From assembly GCA_001600875.1 (NCBI GenBank), contig BCLD01000015.1, positions 289,862-353,861 of the forward strand: a DNA stretch of 64,000 nt, written 5' to 3'. The position numbers were made by a program, and so were the translations under genes. Below the pieces are notes generated by a model. That model saw only the letters and a program-made list of their open reading frames with translations, was not told where the DNA came from and made no database searches. Origin of the DNA: Solicoccozyma terricola (taxonomy: Eukaryota > Basidiomycota > Tremellomycetes > Filobasidiales > Piskurozymaceae). This document shows positions 48,301 to 63,200 of the stretch, piece by piece. Numbering within the stretch: the first letter of the stretch is position 1; each line of letters starts with the position of its first letter.

Positions 48301-49390
48301 TCATTCGATTATCTATGACAAGCATCAAACGATACACTCAACGTCCGAAGGTATCAGTGAAACCTTCGACCCACTCACCAGTAACAGATCCAGGAGTGAA
48401 CTGCTCGGGTGCACTTTCCGGTTCTTGCAATTGCACCTCCTCCTCTTGTGGTTTATCGACGTGACGGTCTGCATCCTGATCAGTTGACTGTTGTTGGTCG
48501 ATGGATATCATCCCCCGTTCCTCTTCCACCTCGTCTTCTGATGCGGGTAAAGGTGGCATCGTAGTGGCAGGCCCGCCTTCGCTTTGGATCTCGTCGTTCT
48601 CGTCTTCTTCGGAGTCTTCCGCCGTGGCCTCGGATGCCGCCTGCGTGGACTTGCTGAGTCGCTCATCAACATCGTCAATAACGTGCAGTGATGCCACAGC
48701 TACTGTCAGAGTAATGTCTTGGAGTGTTGAAGATGATGGTGCTGAATCCAGATTCTCTGACGGTCCCGAGAGTGATGTGAGGGGTGATGGTGATGATTGT
48801 GAAGATGGTACAGGAATCTCTTCCAGCTCCGTTGACAACGTCAACAGGTCTGACCCTGCGATGAATTCTCCTTCTCGTCCTGCACCATCGGACACCACAT
48901 CCCATTGTCCTCTCCCTTCATTACCAGCTTGGACGCTCAAGCTAAATCTGTCCTTCTTACTAAACACCATGGTCTTTCGTCTATGGAATTCTCGAGAATC
49001 TCGTTTACGAACTATACGTGGACTAGATGTTTGCCTTGCTGGTGAATTTGAGGACTTGGATGGTGTCCCAGGTTGTAGTTTGCGTAGGTACATCTTCTCC
49101 GCATCCGTCTTCTTCCCAAAAAATACCCTACATTCCTCGGCTGACGAGAGGTCTGTGGACTCAGTGTCGCTGGCTTCACTTGCCGTCCGAGAGTCAGCTC
49201 GCCGTGATGAAGACCTAGGATCAGTGAAGCTTGAAGTGGAAGCCTCAGACGACTCGTCTTCTGCATATCCGAGATCGATTCTCATATTCCGCCTGTCGCG
49301 CGAGTCGGCTGGAAACGGGGATGATGCCATGTCGTCGAAATCCTGGTCGCGGAAGGACATGTCCAGAAGTGGACCGGCCAGGTAGTCCAT
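45335..49390 (-). CDS. Large disordered Ser/Pro-rich protein, unidentified
   Basis: Exons (minus): 48379-49390, 46715-48312, 45575-46660, 45335-45505; 1288 aa. No folded domain is evident. The N-terminus MDYLAGPLLDMSFRDQDFDD is followed by acidic/Ser-rich sequence and EECRVFFGKKTDAEKMYLRK, one of few ordered-looking patches. Exon 2 is basic with many SP and TP sites (LKQLQRAPPPVSG, KVVLGGRQVPQAS, RKTVPRGGIAAAVEAARQAR). Exon 3 has an R/E-rich helix (REEEDRRISREERARRRDR) and a basic cluster GAKGVRRKRSRPD. The C-terminus is the better ordered IDLDHLGNIPNAQQSLPDLK. The pattern of many phospho-sites and basic patches suggests a nuclear or cytoskeletal scaffold, which is inference. Exon 2 ends CAG followed by GCGAGT, a possible GC-AG intron. 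Confidence 0.72.
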
Positions 49391-49688
49391 CCAAGGTGGC
49401 AGATCGTCCGTGTATTGTTATCCAAGGCGAGGTTGATTGTTGGTAATACCGGGCTACCTGAGCGAGATGATCATTCAACCTGTTTTGTATTTGTTGTTTG
49501 GGTTTCAACTTGGGAATGGGTCACGTGACTGAAATGCATTTGGGTCCACTACAGACTCTCCCTGCGACGAGGATGGCTATGCAGCCACAACTATGGGCTG
49601 GATCACCGTTTGGAACATCTAGATGCGCACAAGACTGGCGTGGCTTCTGGTACATTGATGTCTTGGCAATGATGACATATCGACCGAC
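49391..49688. other. Intergenic region
   Basis: 298 nt between tandem minus-strand genes: MAP kinase 3' end and the promoter of the 1288-aa gene. A plus-strand frame at 49498-49800 is open but has no recognisable content. Confidence 0.45.
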
Positions 49689-52691
<3,003 letters not shown>

Positions 52692-53567
52692 GTCGATTCG
52701 GGGCACGTATGTGGTTGTTAAAATTGTGGGATTTGCTGCGAGAGGCGTATATTAAAAAAAATAAAAAAAAATAAAGTTGAAGAGGCTAGGAAATCCCCTT
52801 TGTGTCGTTGAGAGATGGTTCTCGAATCGTCGTTTGATATTGAGGATCCGGGCGTAATTGGGAAATATTAAAAAAAATTATTTCAAACGTCCTTGTTAAC
52901 TCCCCAAGATTCTTCAATTCAAGTCTCGGCGGTCGGGCGGCGAACCCGTCGGGGAAGGGAGCGAACAGCGTTTGGGGGCTTCCTATGGTTGCTGCTAGCT
53001 GGAGATCTGGCGAGGGATGCAAGGTGGCCGGTTGCAGGGAGGATGGTAGATGAGGAGCTGGGGTTGGTGGTAGGCGTAGTGAAATCAAAACAGCGTGTGA
53101 TTGGGTTTGGTTGCACTGCACTTGAGCGGTTTAAGCGGCCGTGGAAACCACCCGGAGGTTAAGCTGAGTTGACGACTTGTTTTCGAAAGCTGGGTGGATA
53201 ATGAGGTCCAGCCACCGTGGGTGGTAGCAAGGTGGTCCTTATCAGAGGGATGGGTCGCGAGCGACGAGGGGGGATGGAGGAATGGACGGATGCGCCGAGA
53301 TAGATCTGGGACGGCGGTTGTTTCGATAACAAACCCAACTTTCCCCCGTTTGCTGGGTGGCGAGGGGGCGTCGGGCGGGCAACAATGGCCGGGGAGGGGA
53401 GGGGAGCAAGATAGCGCCGCAATAATAATCAAATCTCTTTCGATGCATGGGACATACAAACAGTCATGTCAGTCAGATCGCTCGCTCGCTACCCTTGTCC
53501 AGTCGTCATATGTATATCCCCGTGTTGAGAACCGCCCGATGTCGTTTGCCATTCCCCCCCTCCCCCA
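52692..53567. other. Intergenic region upstream of the MAP kinase
   Basis: 876 nt between tandem minus-strand genes, containing the MPK1 promoter. It is pyrimidine-rich on the minus strand around 53330-53420. A 124-codon minus frame (53085-53459) has no motif and C-rich composition. No gene supported. Confidence 0.45.
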
Positions 53568-55147
53568 TCACGCCGTGATCTTCGTGTCATAATCCTTCAA
53601 CGCACGAGGCATCGTCGTCTCCCTCCTCGACCTTCCACTCCCAGATCGAACCATCCCAATCGAAGGATGTTCGAACAATCCCACCGATCCCGCACTCGAA
53701 GAGACGCTCGGAACAGAAGATGGAACGTCATCGTGTGAGAGCGTACGTCGTATCGGGATGTGGGAAGGGAGGGTTGTGGGGAGCGCATCGTCGAGAGGTT
53801 TGATTATTGGATGAGAGTTTGAACGACCGATTTCCTTTCTTTCCGATGATGATTTAAAGACGACACTTTTCTTCTCTGGAGATGTTGAAGCCCTTGTTGA
53901 TATAACATCACCCGATTCCGTCCGTTTAAGCTCGCGCCCGTCCTCATCGCTGTCCTCACTCCTCGACCGCTTCTTCCTCCCAACTCCTCCTCCTCCTCCT
54001 CCTCCCTCATCCCAAGCGTCACTTTTTTCTCCCATTGCACTTGCAAATCTTGGTACAGCACTCGCACGCAGCGGACTTGGTGGTGGTAACGCCCCATCCC
54101 TTCCACCGCTCTTCGACCTAGATGCTGCCGTTCCAAACCCACCTCCCGTCTCTGCGTCAGAAGCAGGATGCGGAGCAACACTTGCAAGCGCAACGGCTGG
54201 TGAACTCTCCCTAGAACTAGCTGGAGATCGAGGGGATCGTAAATCCATTCGTGGTGTTGATGTACCTCCCGCGGCGATAATAGCTACTTGACTTTGACCA
54301 TTCACATTCCTGGAACGCCCACGAGAAGGTGGTGGTATACTACTAGGTGAGGGTTGATTGAATCGTCGACCTTTACCAGGTTGACCAGGTTGACGACCAC
54401 GTTTGAGGGGCGGTTGTTTGATCAGCTGTTTCGATGTTGTAGCTCTGATCGAAAGAATGAATAGGAACAAATATCAGTCTTTTCGAATCCTTCATCTCCA
54501 ACTACCAGACTTCCGGACCCTCCTCACCTAGCTTCCATCGCCATTGCCAATTCCAATCCCAACCTCTCCCTCTCCCTCGCCCTTCTCACATCCTTCGAAA
54601 CCCACTCAACATCACTTCTATGATTCCCTTCACCTTTCCACCCTTTACTTTGCAATAGCGCAGAAGGTGTACAACCTGAAAGAATCAATGACCAATTGAT
54701 GCCATTACGTTGATTATGATTGTGGTTGGGTTTGGTAGACGATGTTGATCGAGGAGAGATTGAACCAGAGATGGGGAAGGGAGATGGGGACATGATAGCT
54801 TGGGATTTCCTCTTGTTGGTCCTCTTTTCATCACCGAGTTCTCGTGTCGTTCTCGAAGCGGTCGATAACTCGATAGGCTTCAAACCTTCACCTTCACCTG
54901 ACATCACAACATCTCCACCACCTTCGACTTCCTCGTGTAATGCTGTAGTCAATCCTGATCCTTTCCCAGCATTCACAATCGATCTAGACCTCTCATCCAA
55001 CAAACGTTTCAGCGATCGTTCTCCTAGTCCACAATGAGGAACACCGCGGAGAGTGGAGGGAGAAGAGGATGATGAGGATGCTTGGGATAGGTGGGAGGAT
55101 TGACGGTGGAACTTTATGGGTATTAGAGTGGAAGGAGGAGGGGACAT
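53568..55147 (-). CDS. Basic Ser/Pro-rich protein with an AT-hook-like patch, unidentified
   Basis: Exons (minus): 54528-55147, 53568-54444; 498 aa, with matching phase and one 83-nt intron. The middle carries the most ordered segment, GINWSLILSGCTPSALLQSK followed by DVEWVSKDVRRARERERLGL, a helix spanning the splice junction into QLIKQPPLKRGRQPGQPGKG. The KRGRQPGQPGKGRR patch resembles an AT-hook (core R-G-R-P replaced by R-G-R-Q-P), suggesting DNA binding, which is inference. The C-terminal half is Ser-rich with RKKRSRSEDSDEDGRE as a likely nuclear localisation signal. It ends with repeated RRT/RRE-S motifs. No known family recognised. Confidence 0.65.
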
Positions 55148-56852
55148 TGTGGACGTCCGTATTCAGGGTTGACGGCGTATGATCGAGATGGGGGTAAGAT
55201 GAAAGGGAAATATGATTGATCTGTAAATGGTTGATTGACGATCATTCGTCGGTCGAGATGTTCAGAAGGCAGTGTACAGGACATAGAATGCAACTCGTCA
55301 AATTACTCACTCTTGAAGGAATACAGAGAGTACTGCTGGATTCCGCTGGTCCTAGCTGTGGTCACGCTCGAGATTACGACTGAGATCGCGAACGCCTTCA
55401 GGGGTGAAGAGACGAACGTGCTTTAGGGAGTCAGTCGTTCAGCGTGTTGGAGACGACGATGTTCCCAGGGTAAGAATAAAGGGTGTTTGGGAGTCGATGT
55501 GAAGTCGGCTGGGAAAATTTGAGAGCGTAGGAGAGGATGTTCGGTGGAGTCGGAGCGTTGAGCAGCCTGTCAAACGTTTGATCAGCGAGTTCGAAGGTTG
55601 GAACTTTGCGTGGTCGAGAGTTGACGACTGGAGTTAGGGGTTGCAGATGGTGGATGGTCACCGGTGTCCGTCACCAAGTGTGAGTGGATAGGATGTGCAG
55701 ACTGTGGTGATGGATGGTACGCTATCGACCGGAGGGGCAGTGGACACCTGTTCTCCAGCAGCAAGCTCGCTGAATCTTGACTCCGGGACACTGACGGGCA
55801 CTGTAACCCGCACATTTCACAAATCATCCAGGTGACGAGGCATGTTTCATATGAAAAACCAACACACACTCCGTCTCCCGGGTACCTGATGCCATAGTCA
55901 TCTGTCATTCCTGCTTCCAGCACAAACTCATCCAGGGATCGGATACAGTTGCTACTGTGACACCCGCACAGAATGGCGCAACACCGCTGGTGGTCGATCT
56001 TCTTTTACCTTATGACAGGGCCGTATCTTCCCACTTCCCACCATGACTACGCCGATACCAACTTGACAGAAGGGGTATCAACTGGAAGTCGGCCTCTCGC
56101 TCAAAGATGCAAATAAGGATCCTCCATCCTTCACTGGACAAGAAAGGGACCCACGTTGAAACAGTCTCGGCCATCTGACATATTGACAGGGAACACAACA
56201 TTATTGCTCCACCGCTTTTGCTCCCACCTTTGCTCAATCTCTACACCCTCATTCCATGATTCACCGCTGTCAGTGTCAAATATGGCTCACTTTGTACAAT
56301 CAAAGTGAGCGGGGCTGTTGGCTCGTATTTCTCAGTCCGGAAGAGAGCTCTATAAGTTGTAGCACTCAGTGGTGTGGCAAAAAATGACAATCAAATAAAT
56401 CAATTCATTAGTAATGAGAGTACCGGTCTGATATCGGTTCGAGGAAATAGATTGTTGGGGTGCACTTGATATTCAGTTTTATGAAAACACAACGTCGATC
56501 CAAGTTCATATTTCCGCGCCGTAAGGATTGTACATTCACCCTTTCTGACCTAAGATCACCTCATTCATGAAAACTATGTTGATATCTTCATGCATATTGC
56601 TCATTGAGGAGGGGAAGATGGTCGAGGAGCAATGGAGGACAGGTTTCATCGACTATTGGAAATTTTGTCAGTGTGTCGGTGTGTCGTTATCTTACCCACT
56701 GAATTGAAACGGGCGGACTAGGCCGAGAATTTCCCGTATCTTATCAAACAAGAATGCCATTTATGCAGTTTGACCTGTAATGCAACGTTTTTCACAACAC
56801 CCGTTCTCCGACGTATGCAACTATGCCGCATGCTAAACATTCGTGATATAAC
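55148..56852. other. Gene-poor region with a possible short minus-strand coding segment
   Basis: 1.7 kb upstream of the basic protein and downstream of the SH3-TBC gene. On the minus strand 55431-55627 reads a protein-like, C-ending-codon-rich segment (RKVPTFELADQTFDRLL, then APTPPNILSYALKFSQ, ending SNTLND stop). Another open segment lies at 55700-55923. They are in different frames and could be joined by splicing. I could not find a start or a family. The remainder (56240-56850) is AT-rich 3' flank. Confidence 0.35.
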
Positions 56853-59800
56853 CTATCTTGCAGACCCACCAGTTTTTACCGTCGGTCCTACCAAAACCCG
56901 GATCTTCGCCACGTTCGACTCGGACACATTCAGCTTCATCGCTGCCTTTACGAGGTTGTCTGGAGCTAGCAATTCATCCGGTGGTGGTTGCAGGAGGTAA
57001 TGAACGATGCTGCGCCCGTCAGTTAACTGTAGCAGTCGTTTGCTGGATAACGTGAGGACTGCCAAGGCGATTCGTATGATCCAGATTGGGTCGTCTGCGA
57101 TGACTAGGTCGAAGATTCGCAAGACTGTGGGATACGGGAGGTTATGCGCGAATAGGGTAGTGTACCACTCGGAAATGAATGACAGAGCTGCAAGGGTGGC
57201 TGATGGTCAGATATGAAGTCGAAAGATTGTTCTGTGTGCAATCACTCACGCAAGACACCGTTATCGCTTAGTTTCTTTGCCAACGGCCCGTCCATCGTCG
57301 ATAGGAGCTCCATGATCACTGCACATTCCAACCGAACATTGTGGGCCGCTAGAACCGGTCGCATTCGCGCGACCATTCCATCGTATAAGCTATAAGCCTC
57401 CTCGATATCGAAGCTCTTGGTTAACATGATGACTGCTATCCAAGACGTGTCGATATCCAACACCTTTGAGCGCGTCAGTGCATAAACCGCCATCAGCTCT
57501 GGCACCATACGCTGGCCTCCGAGAGTGAAAACGTGATGGGAATAAAAGTGCTTTATGGCATCGCGGCCGTCGAACTTGGCGGAGTGTATTGGACACCGTG
57601 ATGCGAGTTGATGGAACGGCGCATTCAGTGTGGGCTGCAAAGGGTCGGCGAGCAACCATGCCCAGACTTTTGTGCGGATCGACGGCGGGATAGACGACTC
57701 GAGAACCAGCTTGACAACTTTTTTAACAGTGGACGCACTGCGTTGTTTGGCGATAAGGGCAAGCTGCGGGAAGTCTCTTGAGCTCTGTGCAATCCAAAGG
57801 TACAGAAACCACCACTCACTAGTGTCTGCTCCAGCTTCGGCAACGCCTTCTTTTCCTTTGCAGTCATGCCGTAGGTCACTGGAACGGGACTGTTCCCAGT
57901 AAAGCCCCACTCATCTGGTTCGCCACTCCTGTCAAACGAGGCGTATGATGTTCCGGCGAGCCCCTGGTCACCAGCCATTTGGAATTCAGCGCCATCTTGC
58001 TTGACTGTTCGGTGATAGTCCTTGCTGGATATCGGAGATGCTAGGGGTGGCGTCCGCGGCGACCGCGGGCGCTCCGACACGGTTGATTTAGTTCGAGACA
58101 ACGCAGAGTCGAGCGGTGAAAAGCGAGACGAAAGCATAGCTGGACTTCGAGAACTAATCTGCGTTTCGAGGGGCGATCCACCTTGAAAAGGTGTAGTGAC
58201 GACTGGGCTGAGACGCTCGCGGAGGGGTGGAAGCCGTGGTTTTGGTGCATCAGATGAGTTGAGAGTTGCAGGCGCTTGAGTGAGAGGCGACTTGGTCACT
58301 GGAGTAAGGAACGGCAATGGAGGATTCGCGGGTGAACGTGTTGATGATGGCAGCTTCGGCGTTGCAGGCACCGGTTCTGGTGGCTTGTGGTTGCGGGAGG
58401 CAGCCGTTGAATTGGACCGCTTGCGCGAGACCTTCCGGATGAGTGTGGCCGCTCGGGATATGGCGGATGCATCGTTGTGGCCTCCGTCCTCGAATGCTCG
58501 TCCCAGGGCGTCGCTAGAGCTACCTGTCAGAATCGGCAGAGGGACCTCAATCTTGTCAAGCGACGAAAAGCTCTTTGAGCGGGGCCGTTCCATGTTCGCT
58601 TTCGTGAAGTGAGGCGCGGGACGTGCGTGGTCGGACAAAGATTGTTGAAGTGGCGAGGATATAGGATTTGCCGGCAATCCCAACCCGAGTCCTACCCTTG
58701 CCGTTCCTTGAGGTGAGTTTTGAAGACTGGATTCTCCCGGACGATACTGTCGTGCTGTCGCTCTAGACTTGATAAATATAGCGTCACCTACCAGAAACTG
58801 GATGGGAACGGGGTTCTTGGCGGACGTGAGGTTTTGCGCGAGTTCGCCGTGCAGGGAAACATCCCTTCTCGACTGGGCGATCTTGGTGGCTCCAATACTG
58901 GTAGTGTGGGGGGAGTAGTTGGAGATCGGGGTAGTAAGAGGCGAGGGATAGCTTCGTGGTGTGACAGGCACCGACGCGAGTGTCGACGTTCCGACAGGAT
59001 CCCCGGAATTGGGTGGTGAAGACGCAGATGAGGTGACTGCTACGAGCACCTGTGGGGAGGATTCTTGCTGTGTTGTCACAAGCGAAGCAGGAGGAAATGA
59101 CTGCAGGGGAGCGGATACTGAAAGTGGTATTTCTGGTACCACAGGGGCCAATAAATCCAGCTTCTCCAGCGGCGTGTGGTTGAGAGTCGTTGCGCCTCCC
59201 TCTTCGAGGATTGCTTTCGATTGTATGGTCCTGAATCTTGCTTCCGCCTTTGGAGGCACTGGCGGAACTTCAGTATCCAGCCTCGCAGGAGAGGCGGTGT
59301 CTTGACGCTCGCCAGGGGGTCCGGTTTGTTTCGACGGAGCAGTCGTTGGAACATTATCACTTGGAACGTCTGCTGCTCTGATCGCAGTCAAGGGAGCAGT
59401 GTCCACCTCTCGCAGTGGAGATCCAGGACCTTTCATTTGAGACGAGTGTGCAGATTTAATCCGACTTGCACGAGCGGCTGCTTTCAAGCTCTTCCTTTGT
59501 TCTGCGGAGATCCTCGCCCCAGGGGGCAAAAACATCGATTCCCGAGCGTAATCTGCGTAAATGTCCCATTCCTCTTCATCGCTGGCCAGCTCGTCATCGT
59601 CGTCTGTGCACGATATGGCGGGAGTCGAGGAGTTGACATTGTCGGCTTTATGTTTGGATTCAGGGATGTGGGCTTCAGGATTGCTCGACGTGTGTTGTGC
59701 AGCAATATCGGCTGCCTCTGATGTAAGTGTTAAGGGCTTCTCTGAGGACCCAGTCACCATCTCCCATTCAGGTTCCTCCTCCTGCATCTGCGCAGTCTCC

Positions 59801-61627
59801 CTTGCAACGGACGCTAGCCCCGATGCCGGACTGGACGTGCATGATTGCAAGGGTTCCGTCGCCGAGACATCCGACAGGACGGGCGACAGACTGTCCTGAC
59901 TGAACAAACGACCCGTTCTTCGATTCATCCTAGTCCTACGCTGCTCCCCGGCGGATAAAACGTGGGTTAATTGCGCTTCGTTGGCACGCCCGGCAATCCG
60001 ACTTCTCCCAGATGGTGAGATCGGAGAAGTGGAATCTAAAGAACTGGGTGTTTCAGCAACATCTGTCATCATCCATCCAATGCCAGTCCAATCCCCGCCG
60101 GCGGAAGTTGCCGTATCGGCGGACTTGAGCGATGACCTCACAGATAGTGTTTTACGAGCAGTGTCCTCCACCAGCGCCAGATCCGGTCCTGCACCTCGAC
60201 GACTGCGAATGGTTGAGTGCGCAGGATCTTCTGACGTGTTGACATCCGACGGTGTCTCCTTGTCTGTTCCCTGCATAACGAGCGTCGTTGATTCCACGGG
60301 CGATGTTGCAATCGGCTTTGTGGTTGGCCTCATCTTCTCATCGTTTCCCAACAGACTCGGAAGTCGCGCCGAAAGGTTGTTCGCGCTCCTCTCTTCTCCC
60401 TCGGCTGAGGGATCCAGATCTAATTCCAAGGGATTGGAAGCACGATGACCACCTGGATGTACAAAGTCGTAGGCGATTCCGTCTTCCGGTGGATTCGATA
60501 TCTCTAGGATAGGACGTGTTGCAATGATAGGGATTGGGCTGAGGGTGGGCAATCCGACAGTTCCAACTGTCTGAGCGTGAATTCCTGTAAAGGTGATGGT
60601 TGGCTTGAAGGTTTCCGGACTCGTAGGCGGTGATGGAGCAGTTACGAAAAAGTCTGCGGCGGTGGATACCGATGTCATAGAAGATGATTCAGGGATTGTG
60701 GTAGTTGAAAAGACCGAGACATCGTCTATCGTCTGTTGTTGTTGTTGTTGTTGTTCGATTTTCTCGATTGTAACCATTGTTGCTGGATTCGTAGGAAAGT
60801 CTTCATTCGGTAATTTGATATCCGTTGGAGGTGGAGATACTTTTGCCGTTATTTTCCTAGCGACAAAGCCTGAATCGAAATGTACATGATCCACAAGAAA
60901 TCGACCAAGGACACCTTCGCAGAATCCCTGTTTATTTCCACAGGACAAATAATCAATTATTCTTAATCTCTCTGTGACGTTGGGGGGGGGGGGGGGGATT
61001 TTNTTTTTCTGATCAACAATCCCGCCCGGGGGACTCACCAAATATGAAATGTCGTCTAATTCCTTTAAAACAACGATTTTATCTCCAGTTAAAAACATCA
61101 AATCTCCCGGTGTTTCCGCTATATTATCAGCCACTCTGTTAGATTCGTTCCATCGAACGACCCCCGATCAGCGTTTCGAAACCTCGATTTTCCACGATAT
61201 CAAGGAGGAGCCTTTTGGGGGGAATGCCCTGGGAGGGTGGGAAAGGGGGGTGAACTCACGCAATAGCATTCCCTATCCCTCCCATACTCGCACTCTTCGT
61301 CCATCGTTGTAAAGCCGTAGCGTCCATTTCTTCCTGTTGCAAGCTAGAACTATCGATTCTCTTTCCAAAGTGAGGATTTGAAGTAATTGATTCTTCGATA
61401 TTTTGATCGAGTTGATTGATTGGTGTTGTGTTTGGAGGTTTTATCTCTGTGAGACTTGATGATGGATTTTCAGTATATAATTCGAGTGAACTGATGGTTG
61501 TATCTGCGGTTGGATAAGAATGATTTAAAGAATTCGAGGATTGTCGGTTCGTAGTGGTTGCAGTTGATGATGTTATGGAGGAAGATTCGGATTGTCTTCT
61601 CAACTTGTTGTTGATGTTTTGGTCGTT

Positions 61628-61659
<32 letters not shown>

Positions 61660-62164
61660 TTGGAATACGAGAATTATCTCTCGATTCAACGAAATCATCC
61701 AATACCAACAATCTATGATCTTGATGTTCACCACCTTCAATCAAATCAATCGAAGAAACCTCCACCGATTTCCTTTCCTTGTTAAACCCAATCTCCCGAT
61801 CCTTCATTCTTCTCTTTTCAAACAAAGTGGTTGATCCAGATCCATATCCAGATCCGACCTCTTCTTCAGACGTACCACCTCTCATTTCTTCTTCTTCAGA
61901 TTGATCATCTTCATTCGAATCCCTCCAACTCCCAAGAACAAGATTACATCCTCCTCCTCCTCCTCCTCCTCCTCCTCCTCCTCCTCCTCCGCGTCCTCCT
62001 CTTCCATCATCGTTACTAGATCCATCAATCGTAGAAGAGTTCGTTATCTGTGTTCGAAGTATCGATTTACCGATCGTTGGATTAAAGGATGAGGATGAGG
62101 ATGGAAGTCGATTTATAAAGTTTAACCCTGTAGGAGGAGGTGTAGGAGCAAGATCGACATGCAT
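56853..62164 (-). CDS. SH3-TBC domain protein (Rab-GAP-like, probably catalytically altered)
   Basis: Five exons (minus): 61260-62164, 61039-61135, 57820-60927, 57250-57784, 56853-57187; 1659 aa. Residues 1-300 are low complexity with 14 consecutive Gly (CCT repeats at 61949-61991) and 10 consecutive Asp (GTC repeats at 61629-61661). An SH3 domain follows at about 302-375 (TPGDLMFLTGDKIVVLKELD, then GFCEGVLGRFLVDHVHF). About 1000 disordered Ser/Thr/Pro-rich residues lead to a C-terminal TBC fold: IPPSIRTKVWAWLLADP, ELMAVYALTRSKVLDIDTSW, DIEEAYSLYDGMV, LSFISEWYTTLFAHNLPYPT, and VLRIFDLVIADDPIWIIRIA. The usual arginine finger (I-x-x-D-x-x-R) and glutamine finger (Y-x-Q) are not recognisable. 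Intron 2 carries a 16-nt C tract and one ambiguous base. Confidence 0.85.
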
Positions 62165-63200
62165 TTTTTGGATCTGTGGGAGAGGTTGAGAGGCGGAAGA
62201 AGGGAGGAGGAGGTGGGGGTGGGGTAAAGTCGAATTTGTTGATCGTGCGAAGGGAGTTTTGGTAATTTACCTGGCTCCGAGTTGTGCGTTGCTTTACGTT
62301 GATCTACTAGATTGGAAGTTGCCCGTGATTGACTGTGGGGTGGTGTGGATGTGCAGGGGTTGCACCCACCTGTCTGACTGTGTGTTGTGTGGTTGTGTGC
62401 TGGTGGTGGTGGTTGTGGTGGTTGGTAATGGTGGTGGTGGATGTGTTGAACTGTGTACAATTGCCCTACGCGTCTCAGTCTCACACTTTAATTCCCATCC
62501 AATCCCAGTCACAGTTCACTCAGTCACATTTCAATCCTACAAGGTAATGAATGAAATGAATGAATGACCTGCTCATGGAATCCATCGTGACATGTCATGG
62601 TCGTGCAATACGCTAGTCAAGTCATGAATACCACACAACCACCAGGGGGACCCCACCCCATGTTGATTGATATTCTCGCTCCTTCTTCCTCTCTGGCTCG
62701 TGGTTTGTAAGTGGAGGGATTGGGCGGATGCAGCACCTGCGTGTTTTCGCGTTTTGTAAGGTGTAAGGAAGGGCTGTGTAACTTGTTGTTATTGGAAAAG
62801 GCGGTGATGGGGAAGGGATACAGGGTGATGTTGGGAAACGGGGGAAGGTGGATGAAATCCTTTATTCCTGCATAATTAAATTGCCAGCACGATGCCCTTC
62901 GCACAACACAGCAATCCCTGAGAGAAACCACCAAGAGTTCTTTTCACATCGGGGGGGGGTGTTTGGTGTGCGGTTACTCTACCGACCAACGTCACCCTGT
63001 AGCAGAGGGGGGGGGAGGGACCATTCCACACACCGCTTCCCCCCCCCCCTTTATTCTCACATTCTGAAAGGGAGGGGGGGGGGGGTTTCGTTTTCTCCTG
63101 ATCTCTTCTTCTCGTACATAGTTAAAACTACAACATCACTTTTGTCCTTGTTCAATCCAACAACGAGCTGACGACGACGACGACGAGAGTGATATTGACG
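62165..63200. promoter_or_regulatory. Divergent promoter region with simple repeats
   Basis: 1.04 kb between outward-facing starts of the SH3-TBC gene and the partial plus-strand gene. It contains GTGGTGG microsatellites (62400-62445), three G/C homopolymers of 7-10 nt (62951-62959, 63006-63015, 63040-63050) and an (ACG)n stretch at 63171-63186. No gene supported. Confidence 0.5.

Noticed and set aside
48501..49385. Long plus-strand open frame (294 codons) opposite the 1288-aa gene
   Set aside because: It is the antisense shadow of exon 1 of the minus-strand gene, is Ser/Asp-rich as expected from reversed Ser/Glu codons, and has no splice partners.
53085..53459. 124-codon minus frame upstream of the MAP kinase
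   Set aside because: C-rich composition, no motif, no conserved-looking segment and no splice link to MPK1, whose start at 52691 has a good context.
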